A stretch of DNA of 34,962 nt, from assembly GCA_963981015.1 (NCBI GenBank), contig CAXCCG010000020.1:1-34962 (forward strand), in the 5' to 3' direction. Position numbers and translations under genes: made by a program. The notes under the pieces were generated by a model. That model did not search any database and was not told where the DNA came from. It worked only from the letters and a program-made list of their open reading frames with translations. Source of the stretch: Thiopontia sp013349825. GTDB lineage: Bacteria > Pseudomonadota > Gammaproteobacteria > GCF-002020875. Of this stretch, positions 8,110-17,141 are shown in pieces; position 1 is the first letter of the stretch; every line of letters begins with the position of its first letter.

Positions 8110-9083
8110 AGCCAGTTGCCTCTGATTTGATGTTGGAGCCTGCTGATAGTGAACGGCTGGCTGTACTTTGTGGTGAAGCGGATGCCCATCTGAGACAAAT
8201 AGAGGGTCGCTTGGGAGTTGAGATAAACTATAGGGGGAATCAGTTTCGTATTGTAGGGGATGAGCTTTCGGTGGGGCTTGCGCAGCAGGTTTTGGAGAAG
8301 CTGTATGTCGATGGCGAGCGTGAAGAGGTTCGGGCAGAAGAGCTGCATCTATTGCTGAATGAGGTGTTGGTCAACCTGGAAGCACAGGATGATGCAGAGG
8401 CTGCTGAAGTAGCACGCTCTATCCCTGAAGTTACGATCAAGACGCGTAATAGGGTCATCCGTCCGCGCGGACCGCGTCAACATCGCTATATGCACCAGAT
8501 TGTGACGCATGATCTCAGTTTTGGTATTGGTCCTGCAGGAACGGGGAAGAGTTATCTGGCGGTAGCCAGTGCAGTGGATGCGCTACAGCGTGAAGAGGTG
8601 AAGCGGTTGGTGTTAGTGCGTCCCGCTGTAGAGGCGGGTGAAAAACTGGGTTTTCTGCCGGGAGATATGGCAGATAAAATCGACCCCTATTTGCGACCAC
8701 TCTATGATGCACTCTACGAGATGCTCGGGTTTGAAAAGGTGGCCAAATTAATTGAACGCCATGTGATTGAGGTGGCGCCACTCGCTTTTATGCGGGGGCG
8801 TACCTTGAATGACTCCTTTATTATTCTGGATGAGGCACAGAATACCACGGTGGAGCAGATGAAGATGTTCCTGACGAGGATCGGGTTTGGCTCGACAGCT
8901 GTGGTGACGGGTGATGTGACACAGGTTGATCTGCCGCGTCATACTCAATCAGGGTTACGCAACGCGATTGAGGTGCTGCAAGAGGTAGATGAGATTGGTT
9001 TTACCTTTTTTCAATCGATGGATGTGGTGAGGCACCCTCTGGTACAACGCATTGTGCGTGCTTATGATGGGGAAAACAGCTGA
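8106..9083 (+). CDS. ybeZ: PhoH-like ATPase (YbeZ)
   Basis: A 325-residue PhoH-family P-loop ATPase. Walker A is GPAGTGKS at 142-149 and Walker B is FIILDEAQ at 238-245. The N-terminal 110 residues hold the extra domain, with IVGDELSVG, typical of YbeZ. Family members interact with YbeY and are thought to assist RNA or ribosome maturation, possibly as helicase-like factors; this is from homologues. The start ATG overlaps the miaB stop by 4 bp (ATGA), and the stop overlaps the ybeY start by one base (TGATG). Tight translational coupling with both partners supports a shared role. Confidence 0.95.
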   Translation: MKPVASDLMLEPADSERLAVLCGEADAHLRQIEGRLGVEINYRGNQFRIVGDELSVGLAQQVLEKLYVDGEREEVRAEELHLLLNEVLVNLEAQDDAEAAEVARSIPEVTIKTRNRVIRPRGPRQHRYMHQIVTHDLSFGIGPAGTGKSYLAVASAVDALQREEVKRLVLVRPAVEAGEKLGFLPGDMADKIDPYLRPLYDALYEMLGFEKVAKLIERHVIEVAPLAFMRGRTLNDSFIILDEAQNTTVEQMKMFLTRIGFGSTAVVTGDVTQVDLPRHTQSGLRNAIEVLQEVDEIGFTFFQSMDVVRHPLVQRIVRAYDGENS

Positions 9084-9538
9084 TGGAGTTGGTACTGCAG
9101 CGGGCAACAGAGGTTGATGGGTTACCGGATGTGACGGCGTTCACAAAATGGGCAGAGATGGCGTTGGCATCGATGGGTGTCACGGTAGCCGGTGAACTGG
9201 TGGTTCGTGTTGTGGATGAGATGGAGAGTGCCGAATTGAATCAGCAGTACCGCCACAAGAGTGGTGCGACCAATGTGCTCTCTTTTCCGTTTGAGGTGCC
9301 GCCGGGGGTGCCGCTTGAAGAGCTACCTCTGGGCGATCTTGTGGTCTGTGCTCCGGTCATTCAACGTGAGGCCAGGGAGCAGGACAAAACGGAGGGAGCG
9401 CACTGGGCTCATATGGTGGTACATGGCGTATTACACCTGCTGGGGCTAGACCATATTGATCCACAGCAAGCGGTAGTGATGGAGGAGAAAGAGGTGGGGA
9501 TTCTGAAGCAGCTTGGAATCTCCAACCCCTATGCGTAA
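9083..9538 (+). CDS. ybeY: Endoribonuclease YbeY (rRNA maturation factor)
   Basis: A 151-residue metal-dependent endoribonuclease acting in 16S rRNA 3' end maturation and 70S quality control. The zinc site is complete, with H114, H118 and H124 in HGVLHLLGLDH. The upstream family block SGATNVLSFPFE is also present. The gene begins at the TGATG overlap with ybeZ. It is the usual partner of YbeZ and ends 35 bp before corC/ybeX in the same operon. Confidence 0.97.
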   Translation: MELVLQRATEVDGLPDVTAFTKWAEMALASMGVTVAGELVVRVVDEMESAELNQQYRHKSGATNVLSFPFEVPPGVPLEELPLGDLVVCAPVIQREAREQDKTEGAHWAHMVVHGVLHLLGLDHIDPQQAVVMEEKEVGILKQLGISNPYA

Positions 9539-9573
9539 ACTACACATTATCGATTGAATAGACCCTGTTTTAC

Positions 9574-10440
9574 ATGAATACAAAAGACCGACCTACCATC
9601 GGTTCCTGGTTTCGTGCTCTGTTTACGAGCACACAGCATCAGGGACCATCTAATAAATATCAGCTGATTGAAGTACTCCGTGCGGCCCACTGGAGACAAA
9701 TTCTGGATTCAGACAGTCTGGCGATGCTGGAGGGTGCTCTACAGTTCTCTGAGATGCAGGCGCGAGATATCATGATCCCCCGTTCTCAAATGGTGATTGT
9801 GGGGTTGGCAGACTCTCCTGAGGAATTTTTGCCGGTTGTCATTAAGTCAGCTCACTCCCGGTTCCCGGTAATTGGAGAGAGCCGTGACGAGGTGGTGGGT
9901 ATTCTGCTCGCGAAGGATGTACTCCACTGGCGTGAAGAGGAGGGGCACTTCAATCTGCGTGAGAACCTGCGCCCGGTTGTCTTTGTTCCTGAGAGTAAAC
10001 GACTCAATGTGTTGCTGAAAGAGTTTCGTTCCAGCCGTAACCATATTGCTATTGTAGTCGATGAGTATGGCGGGGTTGCGGGTATGGTGACCATCGAGGA
10101 TGTGTTGGAACAAATTGTTGGTGATATTGAAGATGAGCATGACCTGGAAGACGGTTTCATCCATCGTCATACCGCTGTGCGTCATACGGTGAAAGCGGTC
10201 ACGCCAATTGAGGATTTTAATGAGTATTTTTCCGCCTCCTTATCCGAAGATGGGATGGATACTATTGGTGGTCTGGTGATTCGTCAGTTAGGCCACCTGC
10301 CGATACGTGGGGAGAGTGTAGAGATTGACCGTTTTCGTTTTAAGATCTTAAGGGCGGACAATCGCAGAGTACATCTGCTTCAAGTCAATGTTGCACCGCT
10401 GGGTTCCGCACTGTTGAATACTGATCAGGACGGTGAATAG
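9574..10440 (+). CDS. corC: CorC/YbeX family CBS-domain protein
   Basis: A 288-residue cytoplasmic protein with a short N-terminal region, a CBS domain pair (about 66-125 and 130-190, including MIPRSQMVIV and VVDEYGGVAGMVTIEDVLEQIVGDI) and a C-terminal CorC/HlyC domain (about 205-285). It lacks the membrane domain of CNNM/CorB proteins, as expected for YbeX. Homologues are linked to magnesium and cobalt homeostasis and, more recently, to ribosome biogenesis. The family name does not settle which applies here. Its TAG stop overlaps the lnt GTG start by 8 bp. Confidence 0.94.
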   Translation: MNTKDRPTIGSWFRALFTSTQHQGPSNKYQLIEVLRAAHWRQILDSDSLAMLEGALQFSEMQARDIMIPRSQMVIVGLADSPEEFLPVVIKSAHSRFPVIGESRDEVVGILLAKDVLHWREEEGHFNLRENLRPVVFVPESKRLNVLLKEFRSSRNHIAIVVDEYGGVAGMVTIEDVLEQIVGDIEDEHDLEDGFIHRHTAVRHTVKAVTPIEDFNEYFSASLSEDGMDTIGGLVIRQLGHLPIRGESVEIDRFRFKILRADNRRVHLLQVNVAPLGSALLNTDQDGE

Positions 10441-11881
10441 GCGCCATACGTTAGGGATGCTCCTTTCCGGAGCGTTACTACCCTTTGCTTTTGCCCCTTT
10501 TGAACAGGTCTGGGTTGCGCCTGTTGCAATAGCGCTGCTCTTCTATACCTGGATGCAGTGTCAATCGCTGCGTGATGCACTTCGGGTGGGTGGTTTTTTT
10601 GGAGTTGGCTTCTTTGGTGTAGGGGTGAGTTGGGTCTATGTAAGCGTTCAGCAGTTTGGTGGTGTGGGAGAGCTGTTGTCGTTGCTCATCGTGACGCTAT
10701 TTATTGCACTGCTTTCCCTCTTCTTTATGGTTCAGGGTGGACTGTTTTATCTATTGAGGGAGCAGTTTTGTTCTGTGCGCAGGTGTCGAGTAGATTTCCT
10801 GTTGCCACTTATTTGGGTGCTATTTGAGTGGGTGCGTAGTCATCTTTTGGGTGGGTTTCCCTGGCTTCTGTTAGGGCATACAGCGCCTGGATCATTTTAT
10901 CGAGGGTTGGCACCATGGTTGGGGACCTATGGGGTTTCATTCTATCTGGCGTTATTGGCATTGCTGGTTGTGTTGTTGCTACGCCGACCGGACCCCCCGT
11001 CGGGTTCCAAAAAGGGGGTGGTTGCAACTGTTGTCACTCTATTGGTTATAGGGTGGGTGAGTGGGACCATGCACTGGAGTAAACCATCGGGGGAGCCCCT
11101 CTCTGTTGCTCTGGTTCAGGGTAACTTCTCTCAAGAGGAGAAGTGGCAGCCCGACAACCTCTCGATCAACCTCAACCGTTATAAGCAGGCAACTGATTCG
11201 CTCAGACAGGCTCAATTGGTGGTTTGGCCAGAAACGGCAGTGCCTGCATTTCGTCAACAGGTAGAGCACTCATTTTTAGAGCCTCTTTCCCGGCAGTTGG
11301 CGATGGAGGGGCGCTCCCTGTTAACTGGTATACCACTGTTAACTAAAGAAGATTATCAATATTTGAATGGGATTATTCTGCTGGGAAAAGAGCAGGGGGA
11401 GTACCATAAGCGTCAGCTGGTCCCCTTTGGTGAGTATATGCCGTTTCGCAGTTGGTTCATGCCGTTGCTTGAATTTATTGATATTCCCTTCTCCAGTTTT
11501 TCGGAAGGCGCACGGAGTCAGCCGCTGCTCACTGTAGCGGGGCAACCAATAGCTGCGACGATCTGCTATGAGGTGGCCTACCCAGAATTGACATTTTCTC
11601 ATTATGCGGATGCAACACTATTGGTGACCATCAGTAATGATGGCTGGTTTGGTAACACCCTTGCGCCTCATCAGCACCTGCAGATAGCACGTATGCGTGC
11701 GCTGGAGTCAGCTCGACCAATGTTGAGGGCTACCAATACCGGTATCACTGCGATCATTGATGCTGAAGGTGAGGTTATACAACAGCTACCACAGGACGAA
11801 TTTGGTGTGTTGGAAGCAATTATTCAGCCTCAAAATGGGGTGACCCCCTATTTATCTTGGTTTACAAAGGGGTTGTTTTAG
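10433..11881 (+). CDS. lnt: Apolipoprotein N-acyltransferase Lnt
   Basis: Inner-membrane enzyme of 482 residues that adds the third acyl chain to the N-terminal cysteine of lipoproteins. The first 215 residues hold multiple membrane helices. A nitrilase-fold periplasmic domain follows with the catalytic triad E267 (VVWPETAVP), K326 (YHKRQLVPFGEYMPF) and C378 (ATICYEVAYPE), then NDGWFG. Translation starts at a GTG inside the end of corC, an 8-bp overlap that implies coupling. It closes the miaB-to-lnt cluster. No hairpin terminator is visible downstream. Confidence 0.97.
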   Translation: MNRRHTLGMLLSGALLPFAFAPFEQVWVAPVAIALLFYTWMQCQSLRDALRVGGFFGVGFFGVGVSWVYVSVQQFGGVGELLSLLIVTLFIALLSLFFMVQGGLFYLLREQFCSVRRCRVDFLLPLIWVLFEWVRSHLLGGFPWLLLGHTAPGSFYRGLAPWLGTYGVSFYLALLALLVVLLLRRPDPPSGSKKGVVATVVTLLVIGWVSGTMHWSKPSGEPLSVALVQGNFSQEEKWQPDNLSINLNRYKQATDSLRQAQLVVWPETAVPAFRQQVEHSFLEPLSRQLAMEGRSLLTGIPLLTKEDYQYLNGIILLGKEQGEYHKRQLVPFGEYMPFRSWFMPLLEFIDIPFSSFSEGARSQPLLTVAGQPIAATICYEVAYPELTFSHYADATLLVTISNDGWFGNTLAPHQHLQIARMRALESARPMLRATNTGITAIIDAEGEVIQQLPQDEFGVLEAIIQPQNGVTPYLSWFTKGLF

Positions 11882-11984
11882 ATTGTTTATAAAATAAATG
11901 AATAAAATTGGTTAAAACTATTGATTTTTCAGGATAGTATGGCATAAAATCAAAATCTGTCTAAAAAATGCGCTTTTAATGTGT

Positions 11985-12013
11985 TTGCATTCAAGAGAAT
12001 TCTTTTATATAAT
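11985..12013 (+). promoter_or_regulatory. Sigma-70 promoter of lpxC
   Basis: TTGCAT (11985-11990), a 17-bp spacer and a perfect TATAAT (12008-12013). Transcription would begin near 12020, leaving a leader of about 49 bases before lpxC. The surrounding intergenic DNA (11882-12068) is very AT-rich. Confidence 0.85.
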
Positions 12014-12068
12014 AGGTTCTCGAATTGTGAACTTCACGGAACAGTAAGAACTTTAATAGATACGACTC

Positions 12069-12974
12069 ATGACACGCCAACGAACACTTAAAAACCAGGT
12101 CCACTCTACAGGTATTGGTTTGCATTCTGGTAAAAAGGTCCATTTGACGCTACGTCCTGCACCTGAAAATACCGGCATTGTGTTTCGTCGTATTGATCTG
12201 CCGAACACACCTCATATTGCGGTATGCCCAACCTGTGTTGGAGATACCCGACTCTCTACAACTTTGATGAAAGATGGCGCCACAATATCAACCATTGAGC
12301 ACTTAATGTCCGCTTTTTATGGGATGGGTGTTGATAATGCTTTTGTCGATTTGGATGCGCCAGAAATACCTATTATGGATGGCAGCGCAAGCACTTTTGT
12401 ATTTATGTTGAAAAGTGCAGGGTTGGTTGAGCAGGTAGCAGCCAAACGTTATATCCGTATCCTTGAGCCGATTGAGGTCAAAGAGGGCGATAAGTACGCC
12501 AGCTTGAAACCGTATAACGGCTTTAGTCTCTCTTTTGAAATTGACTTTCAGCACCCGGCATTTAGTGATGAGCACCAGACGCAGTCGATAGATTTCTCCT
12601 CATTGCGCTTTGAGAAAGAGATCAGTCGTGCGCGTACCTTTGGTTTTATTCGCGATGTTGAAACCTTGCGGATGCAAGGCTTGGCGCAAGGTGCAAGTCT
12701 GGAGAATGCTGTAGGTCTGGATGAATTCCGTGTTTTAAATGAAGACGGCCTTCGCTTTAAAGATGAATTTGTGCGTCATAAGATTCTGGATGCAGTTGGT
12801 GATCTCTATCTGCTGGGTAGCCCGATCTTGGGCGCTTATCATGGTCATAAATCAGGCCATGACCTGAATAACCAATTGACACGTAAGGTGCTGTCTACCA
12901 AAAGTGCATGGGAATTTGTAACCTTTGATGATAGTGAGCCAGCCCCCATCTCGTTTATCCCCTTGGCAGCATAA
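12069..12974 (+). CDS. lpxC: UDP-3-O-acyl-N-acetylglucosamine deacetylase LpxC
   Basis: Zinc deacetylase for the committed step of lipid A synthesis; 301 residues, close to the E. coli length. The zinc ligands H78 (STIEHLMSA), H237 and D241 (VRHKILDAVGD) and the catalytic H264 (KSGHDLNNQL) fall at the same numbers as in the E. coli enzyme. The N-terminus MTRQRTLKNQV is typical. It has its own promoter at 11985-12013. In many gammaproteobacteria it closes the ftsZ cell-division cluster, but here the upstream neighbour is lnt. secA follows 161 bp downstream, keeping the usual lpxC-secA order without a recognisable secM. Confidence 0.98.
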   Translation: MTRQRTLKNQVHSTGIGLHSGKKVHLTLRPAPENTGIVFRRIDLPNTPHIAVCPTCVGDTRLSTTLMKDGATISTIEHLMSAFYGMGVDNAFVDLDAPEIPIMDGSASTFVFMLKSAGLVEQVAAKRYIRILEPIEVKEGDKYASLKPYNGFSLSFEIDFQHPAFSDEHQTQSIDFSSLRFEKEISRARTFGFIRDVETLRMQGLAQGASLENAVGLDEFRVLNEDGLRFKDEFVRHKILDAVGDLYLLGSPILGAYHGHKSGHDLNNQLTRKVLSTKSAWEFVTFDDSEPAPISFIPLAA

Positions 12975-13135
12975 TTTTTTAGAATGCTGGCTTGATGAGT
13001 CAGTTCCTCCCCCTTTTTGCCGTCAAAGTCTTTTCGATGTTTTGAATGGAGTTCAACACCTCATTCCTATATGATCCCTCTTTTTCCTGAGTGAAATAAT
13101 ACGGGTCTACAATCCGCGAAATATAGTCAATATCC

Positions 13136-15862
13136 ATGTTTAAGAAAGTATTCAGAAAGGTTTTTGGTAGTCGAAATGACCGCATTGTTCGTAAGATGCA
13201 GAAAGCGGTTGATCAGATCAACGGGTTGGAAGAGCAGTTTGAGACGCTGAGTGACGAAGCGCTGCAGGGAAAGACTGTAGAGTTCCGCAGTCGGCTGGAT
13301 CAGGGAGCATCATTGGATGAACTGCTTCCCGAAGCCTTTGCTACAGTGCGAGAGGCCTCCAAACGTGTATTTGAGATGCGTCACTACGATGTGCAGTTGA
13401 TTGGCGGCATGGTACTTCATCAAGGCAAAATTGCTGAAATGCGTACTGGTGAAGGTAAGACACTGATGGCGACTCTGGCTGTTTACCTGAATGCGCTACC
13501 CGGAAACGGTGTGCATGTGGTTACAGTTAATGACTATCTGGCCAGTCGTGATGCAGGCTGGATGGGGCAGCTCTACAACTTTCTCGGAATGAGTGTGGGT
13601 GTGGTGATTCCAGCATTGGAGCATGAATATCGCCAGCAGGCCTATGCGGCGGATATTACCTACGGTACCAATAATGAGTTTGGCTTCGACTATCTACGCG
13701 ATAACATGTCCTTCTCCGCTTCAGAAAGGGTGCAGCGCGAAAGTTACTTTGCGGTAGTGGATGAGGTGGACTCGATTTTGATTGATGAGGCCCGTACACC
13801 ATTGATTATCTCAGGGCCGACGGATGATAACTCCGAACTCTATCAGGCAATGAATAGCCTTCCAGCACAGTTGGAGCGTCACCATGAAGAGGGTGAAGTT
13901 GAAGGTGATTACACGGTCGATGAGAAGCAGCGTCAGGTACTGTTGACCGAGCAAGGTCATGAAAAAGTAGAAGAATTGCTGACAGAGGCCGAGCTGTTGG
14001 GCGAAGGCGAGAGCCTTTATGAGCCTCAAAATATTACTTTGATGCACCATCTCTACGCAGCACTGCGTGCACATGTGGTTTATGAGAAAAATGTGAACTA
14101 CATTGTGCAAGAGGGACAGGTTGTAATTGTTGATGAATTTACCGGTCGTACCATGCAGGGACGGCGTTGGGGTGAAGGGCTTCATCAGGCGGTTGAGGCC
14201 AAAGAGGGGGTACCGATTCAGAATGAGAATCAGACTATGGCCTCGATTACCTTCCAGAACTATTTTCGTATGTATGAGAAGCTCTCCGGTATGACCGGTA
14301 CGGCCGATACTGAAGCGTATGAGTTTCAACAGATCTACGGGCTAGAGGTTGTGGTGATCCCGACCCACCGTCCGATGGTGCGTGATGACCGTGCGGATCT
14401 GGTCTATCTGACCACCCAAGAGAAATACAATGCGATTATCGATGATATTCGTGAGTGCATCGAGAAGCAGCAGCCGGTGTTGGTGGGTACCGCATCGATT
14501 GAGAGTTCCGAGCTGATTTCAGAGTTTTTGAAGGGGGAGAGTGTTCAGCATGAAGTGCTCAATGCCAAGCAGCATGAACGCGAAGCTCACATTGTGGAAC
14601 ATGCTGGCGCGCCTGGGGCTGTGACCATTGCAACCAATATGGCGGGTCGTGGTACTGATATTGTATTGGGAGGCAGTCTGGATGCGGAGTTGGTGCATCT
14701 GGGTGAAAACCCGGATGCTGATAAAGTGGCATTGGTCAGGGCTGAATGGAAGCAGCGTCACGAGCAGGTATTGGCGTCTGGAGGTCTGCACATTATTGGT
14801 ACCGAGCGCCATGAATCCCGGCGTATTGATAATCAGCTGCGTGGTCGTTCCGGACGTCAGGGAGATCCGGGTTCCAGCCGTTTCTACCTCTCGCTGGAAG
14901 ATTCACTAATGCGTATTTTTGCCTCGGAGCGCCTCTCTGGGATGATGCAGAAACTGGGTATGGAAGAGGGAGAGGCGATTGAGCATCCCTGGGTCAATAA
15001 AGCGATTGAGAATGCTCAGCGCAAGGTTGAAGGGCACAACTTTGATACCCGTAAACAGCTTCTCGAATATGATGATGTCGCGAATGATCAACGTCAGGTG
15101 ATCTATGAGCAGCGTAATGAGTTGATGGATGTTGAGGATATTTCTGAAACCGTCCATGCAGTGCGCAACGATGTGGTGAATCAAGTAATGAACCATTTTG
15201 TACCGCCTCAGAGTATGGAAGAGCAGTGGAATATTTCAGGCCTGGAAGAGGCAGTTAAGAAGGAGTTCAGTCTTGATTTCGATATTGCAGCATGGCTTGA
15301 TGAGGATCACGAGCTGCATGAAGAGACATTGCGTCACAGGGTGATCGCTGAAATGGAGAGTGTCTATGCAGAGAAAGAGGCGCTAGCCGGCTCTGATACA
15401 GTTCGCCATTTTGAGAAGGCGGTGATGTTACAGGTGCTGGATCATCAATGGAAAGAGCATTTGCAGGCGATGGATCATCTGCGTCAAGGGATTCATCTAC
15501 GTGGTTATGCGCAGAAAAACCCAAAGCAGGAGTATAAGCGTGAGTCGTTTGAGATGTTCACCGCAATGCTGGATCGTATCAAGCAGGATGCGCTGGGTGT
15601 GATGACGCGGGTTGAAGTGCGTACCGAAGAGGATGTTGAAGCTGTTGAAGCGCAGCGTAGACAGGCTGCAGAGATGGAGTTCCAGCATGCCCCAGCGGGT
15701 ACCTTGACGGATAAGCCTCCAATGCCAGCAGCGCCAGCGAGTAAAGCAGAGGCTGAAGAGCATACTCCGTTTGTACGGGATGGGCGCAAAGTGGGGCGAA
15801 ATGAACCCTGCCCTTGCGGTTCCGGCAAGAAATATAAGCAGTGTTGTGGGAAGTTGAGCTAA
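13136..15862 (+). CDS. secA: Preprotein translocase ATPase SecA
   Basis: Motor ATPase that drives proteins through SecYEG; 908 residues, full length. Walker A is RTGEGKT at 103-109. The DEAD-like segment VVDEVDSILIDEARTPL follows, then the preprotein-crosslinking region and the second nucleotide domain with TNMAGRGTD and RGRSGRQGDPG. The C-terminal zinc and SecB-binding tail GRNEPCPCGSGKKYKQCCG carries C892, C894, C903 and C904. No clear ribosome binding site precedes the ATG. The 161-bp upstream gap holds no secM-like arrest gene that I can see. argJ follows after 58 bp. Confidence 0.98.
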   Translation: MFKKVFRKVFGSRNDRIVRKMQKAVDQINGLEEQFETLSDEALQGKTVEFRSRLDQGASLDELLPEAFATVREASKRVFEMRHYDVQLIGGMVLHQGKIAEMRTGEGKTLMATLAVYLNALPGNGVHVVTVNDYLASRDAGWMGQLYNFLGMSVGVVIPALEHEYRQQAYAADITYGTNNEFGFDYLRDNMSFSASERVQRESYFAVVDEVDSILIDEARTPLIISGPTDDNSELYQAMNSLPAQLERHHEEGEVEGDYTVDEKQRQVLLTEQGHEKVEELLTEAELLGEGESLYEPQNITLMHHLYAALRAHVVYEKNVNYIVQEGQVVIVDEFTGRTMQGRRWGEGLHQAVEAKEGVPIQNENQTMASITFQNYFRMYEKLSGMTGTADTEAYEFQQIYGLEVVVIPTHRPMVRDDRADLVYLTTQEKYNAIIDDIRECIEKQQPVLVGTASIESSELISEFLKGESVQHEVLNAKQHEREAHIVEHAGAPGAVTIATNMAGRGTDIVLGGSLDAELVHLGENPDADKVALVRAEWKQRHEQVLASGGLHIIGTERHESRRIDNQLRGRSGRQGDPGSSRFYLSLEDSLMRIFASERLSGMMQKLGMEEGEAIEHPWVNKAIENAQRKVEGHNFDTRKQLLEYDDVANDQRQVIYEQRNELMDVEDISETVHAVRNDVVNQVMNHFVPPQSMEEQWNISGLEEAVKKEFSLDFDIAAWLDEDHELHEETLRHRVIAEMESVYAEKEALAGSDTVRHFEKAVMLQVLDHQWKEHLQAMDHLRQGIHLRGYAQKNPKQEYKRESFEMFTAMLDRIKQDALGVMTRVEVRTEEDVEAVEAQRRQAAEMEFQHAPAGTLTDKPPMPAAPASKAEAEEHTPFVRDGRKVGRNEPCPCGSGKKYKQCCGKLS

Positions 15863-15920
15863 TGCAAACGTAAAGAAAAGAAGCAGGGCTGCTTTGTGTT
15901 GTGGTGTTAGGAGATTTGAT

Positions 15921-17141
15921 ATGGCTGTTGGTGATGTTACTTTTCCAGTTATGCACCCGGTTGCCGGGTTCGCCTTGGGGACAACTCAGGCAGGGGTGCG
16001 TTACCCCGATCGACGTGATCTGGTAGTGATGGAGTGCGCGGAAGGCTCGACAGTCGGTGCTGTTTTTACCCGCAATGCCTTTTGTGCAGCCCCTGTGATT
16101 CTCTGCAAAGAGCATCTGTTGGAAAGTGCACCAAGATACTTGATCACCAATACCGGAAATGCCAATGCAGGTACCGGACCACGTGGACGTAGTGATGCTG
16201 AAGCAGTTTGTGATGCATTGACACAACTGACTCATGTGACGCGGTCGCAAATACTCCCTTTTTCTACCGGTGTTATCGGAGAGCCGCTGCCGATTGAATC
16301 CATTATTCAGGGGTTGCCGGATGCGGTTGCCTCGCTCTCTGAAATGGGCTGGGAGGATGCCGCCTATGGCATCATGACGACAGATACAGTTGCCAAGGGG
16401 GCAAGTCGTCAACTGGAGATAGAGGGGCACACGGTCACCATAACCGGCATCACCAAAGGTTCCGGGATGATTCATCCCAATATGGCAACCATGCTCGCTT
16501 ACGTCGCAACGGATGCGTCGATTGAGCAGGAGTTGTTACAGTTGATGGTGCGAAATGTGGTTGATCAAACTTTTAACCGGATTACCGTGGATGGAGATAC
16601 CTCCACCAATGACTCCTATGTTGTAGTAGCTACAGGCAAGAGTGGAATACACCCGATAACAGACTGGGATAGTGATGCGGCAACTCAGCTTATGGCTGCA
16701 CTAGAGTCGGTTGCACTGGAGCTGGCACAGAAAATGGTGCGCGATGGAGAGGGGGCTAGCAAGTTTGTCACAGTACAGGTTGAGGGAGCAAGTAGTAGTC
16801 CAGAGGCGCTGGATGTAGCCTTTACCGTTGCACATTCTCCACTGGTGAAGACGGCATTATTCGCCTCAGATCCCAATTGGGGAAGAATCCTGGCGGCTGT
16901 CGGTCGTGCCGGAGTTGAAGCGCTGAATGTTGATGCAATTCAGATCTGGCTGGATGATATTGCCATTGTTGAGAATGGTGGCCGTGCTGAAAGCTACAGT
17001 GAAGAGCAGGGGCAAGCTGTGATGGATCAGCAAGAGATCACGATTCGGATTGATCTGGCAAGAGGGGGTGTTTCAGAAACTGTCTGGACCAGTGATCTCT
17101 CCCATGATTATGTGAAGATTAATGCGGAGTATAGAAGCTGA
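15921..17141 (+). CDS. argJ: Bifunctional glutamate N-acetyltransferase / ornithine acetyltransferase ArgJ
   Basis: Recycles the acetyl group between N-acetylornithine and glutamate in cyclic arginine synthesis, and may also acetylate glutamate from acetyl-CoA. From the ATG at 15921 the protein has 406 residues. The frame is open upstream to a TTG at 15894, but AGGAGA six bases before the ATG decides the start. The autoproteolysis site is in HPNMATMLAYV, with T190 the expected nucleophile of the beta chain. The family block VDGDTSTNDS and the C-terminal segment DPNWGRILAAVGR are present. It overlaps the Nudix-ThiE gene by one base. argB lies elsewhere in the window at 27994. Confidence 0.97.
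   Translation: MAVGDVTFPVMHPVAGFALGTTQAGVRYPDRRDLVVMECAEGSTVGAVFTRNAFCAAPVILCKEHLLESAPRYLITNTGNANAGTGPRGRSDAEAVCDALTQLTHVTRSQILPFSTGVIGEPLPIESIIQGLPDAVASLSEMGWEDAAYGIMTTDTVAKGASRQLEIEGHTVTITGITKGSGMIHPNMATMLAYVATDASIEQELLQLMVRNVVDQTFNRITVDGDTSTNDSYVVVATGKSGIHPITDWDSDAATQLMAALESVALELAQKMVRDGEGASKFVTVQVEGASSSPEALDVAFTVAHSPLVKTALFASDPNWGRILAAVGRAGVEALNVDAIQIWLDDIAIVENGGRAESYSEEQGQAVMDQQEITIRIDLARGGVSETVWTSDLSHDYVKINAEYRS

Noticed and set aside
12975..13135. secM-like arrest gene before secA
   Set aside because: No plus-strand frame of useful length with a start codon was found in the 161-bp gap; weak TACAAT and TATATG boxes there lack good -35 partners.
13811..14329. 172-residue minus-strand open frame
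   Set aside because: Antisense to secA, with no recognisable domain.
15871..15895. Possible hairpin AAGCA-GGGC-TGCTT after secA
   Set aside because: A 5-bp stem with no T-run; it falls just before argJ and is not convincing as a terminator.
15579..16475. 298-residue open frame on the minus strand across secA and argJ
   Set aside because: It lies opposite two certain genes, and its translation is rich in H, C, S, P and T with no family features, as expected of an antisense shadow.
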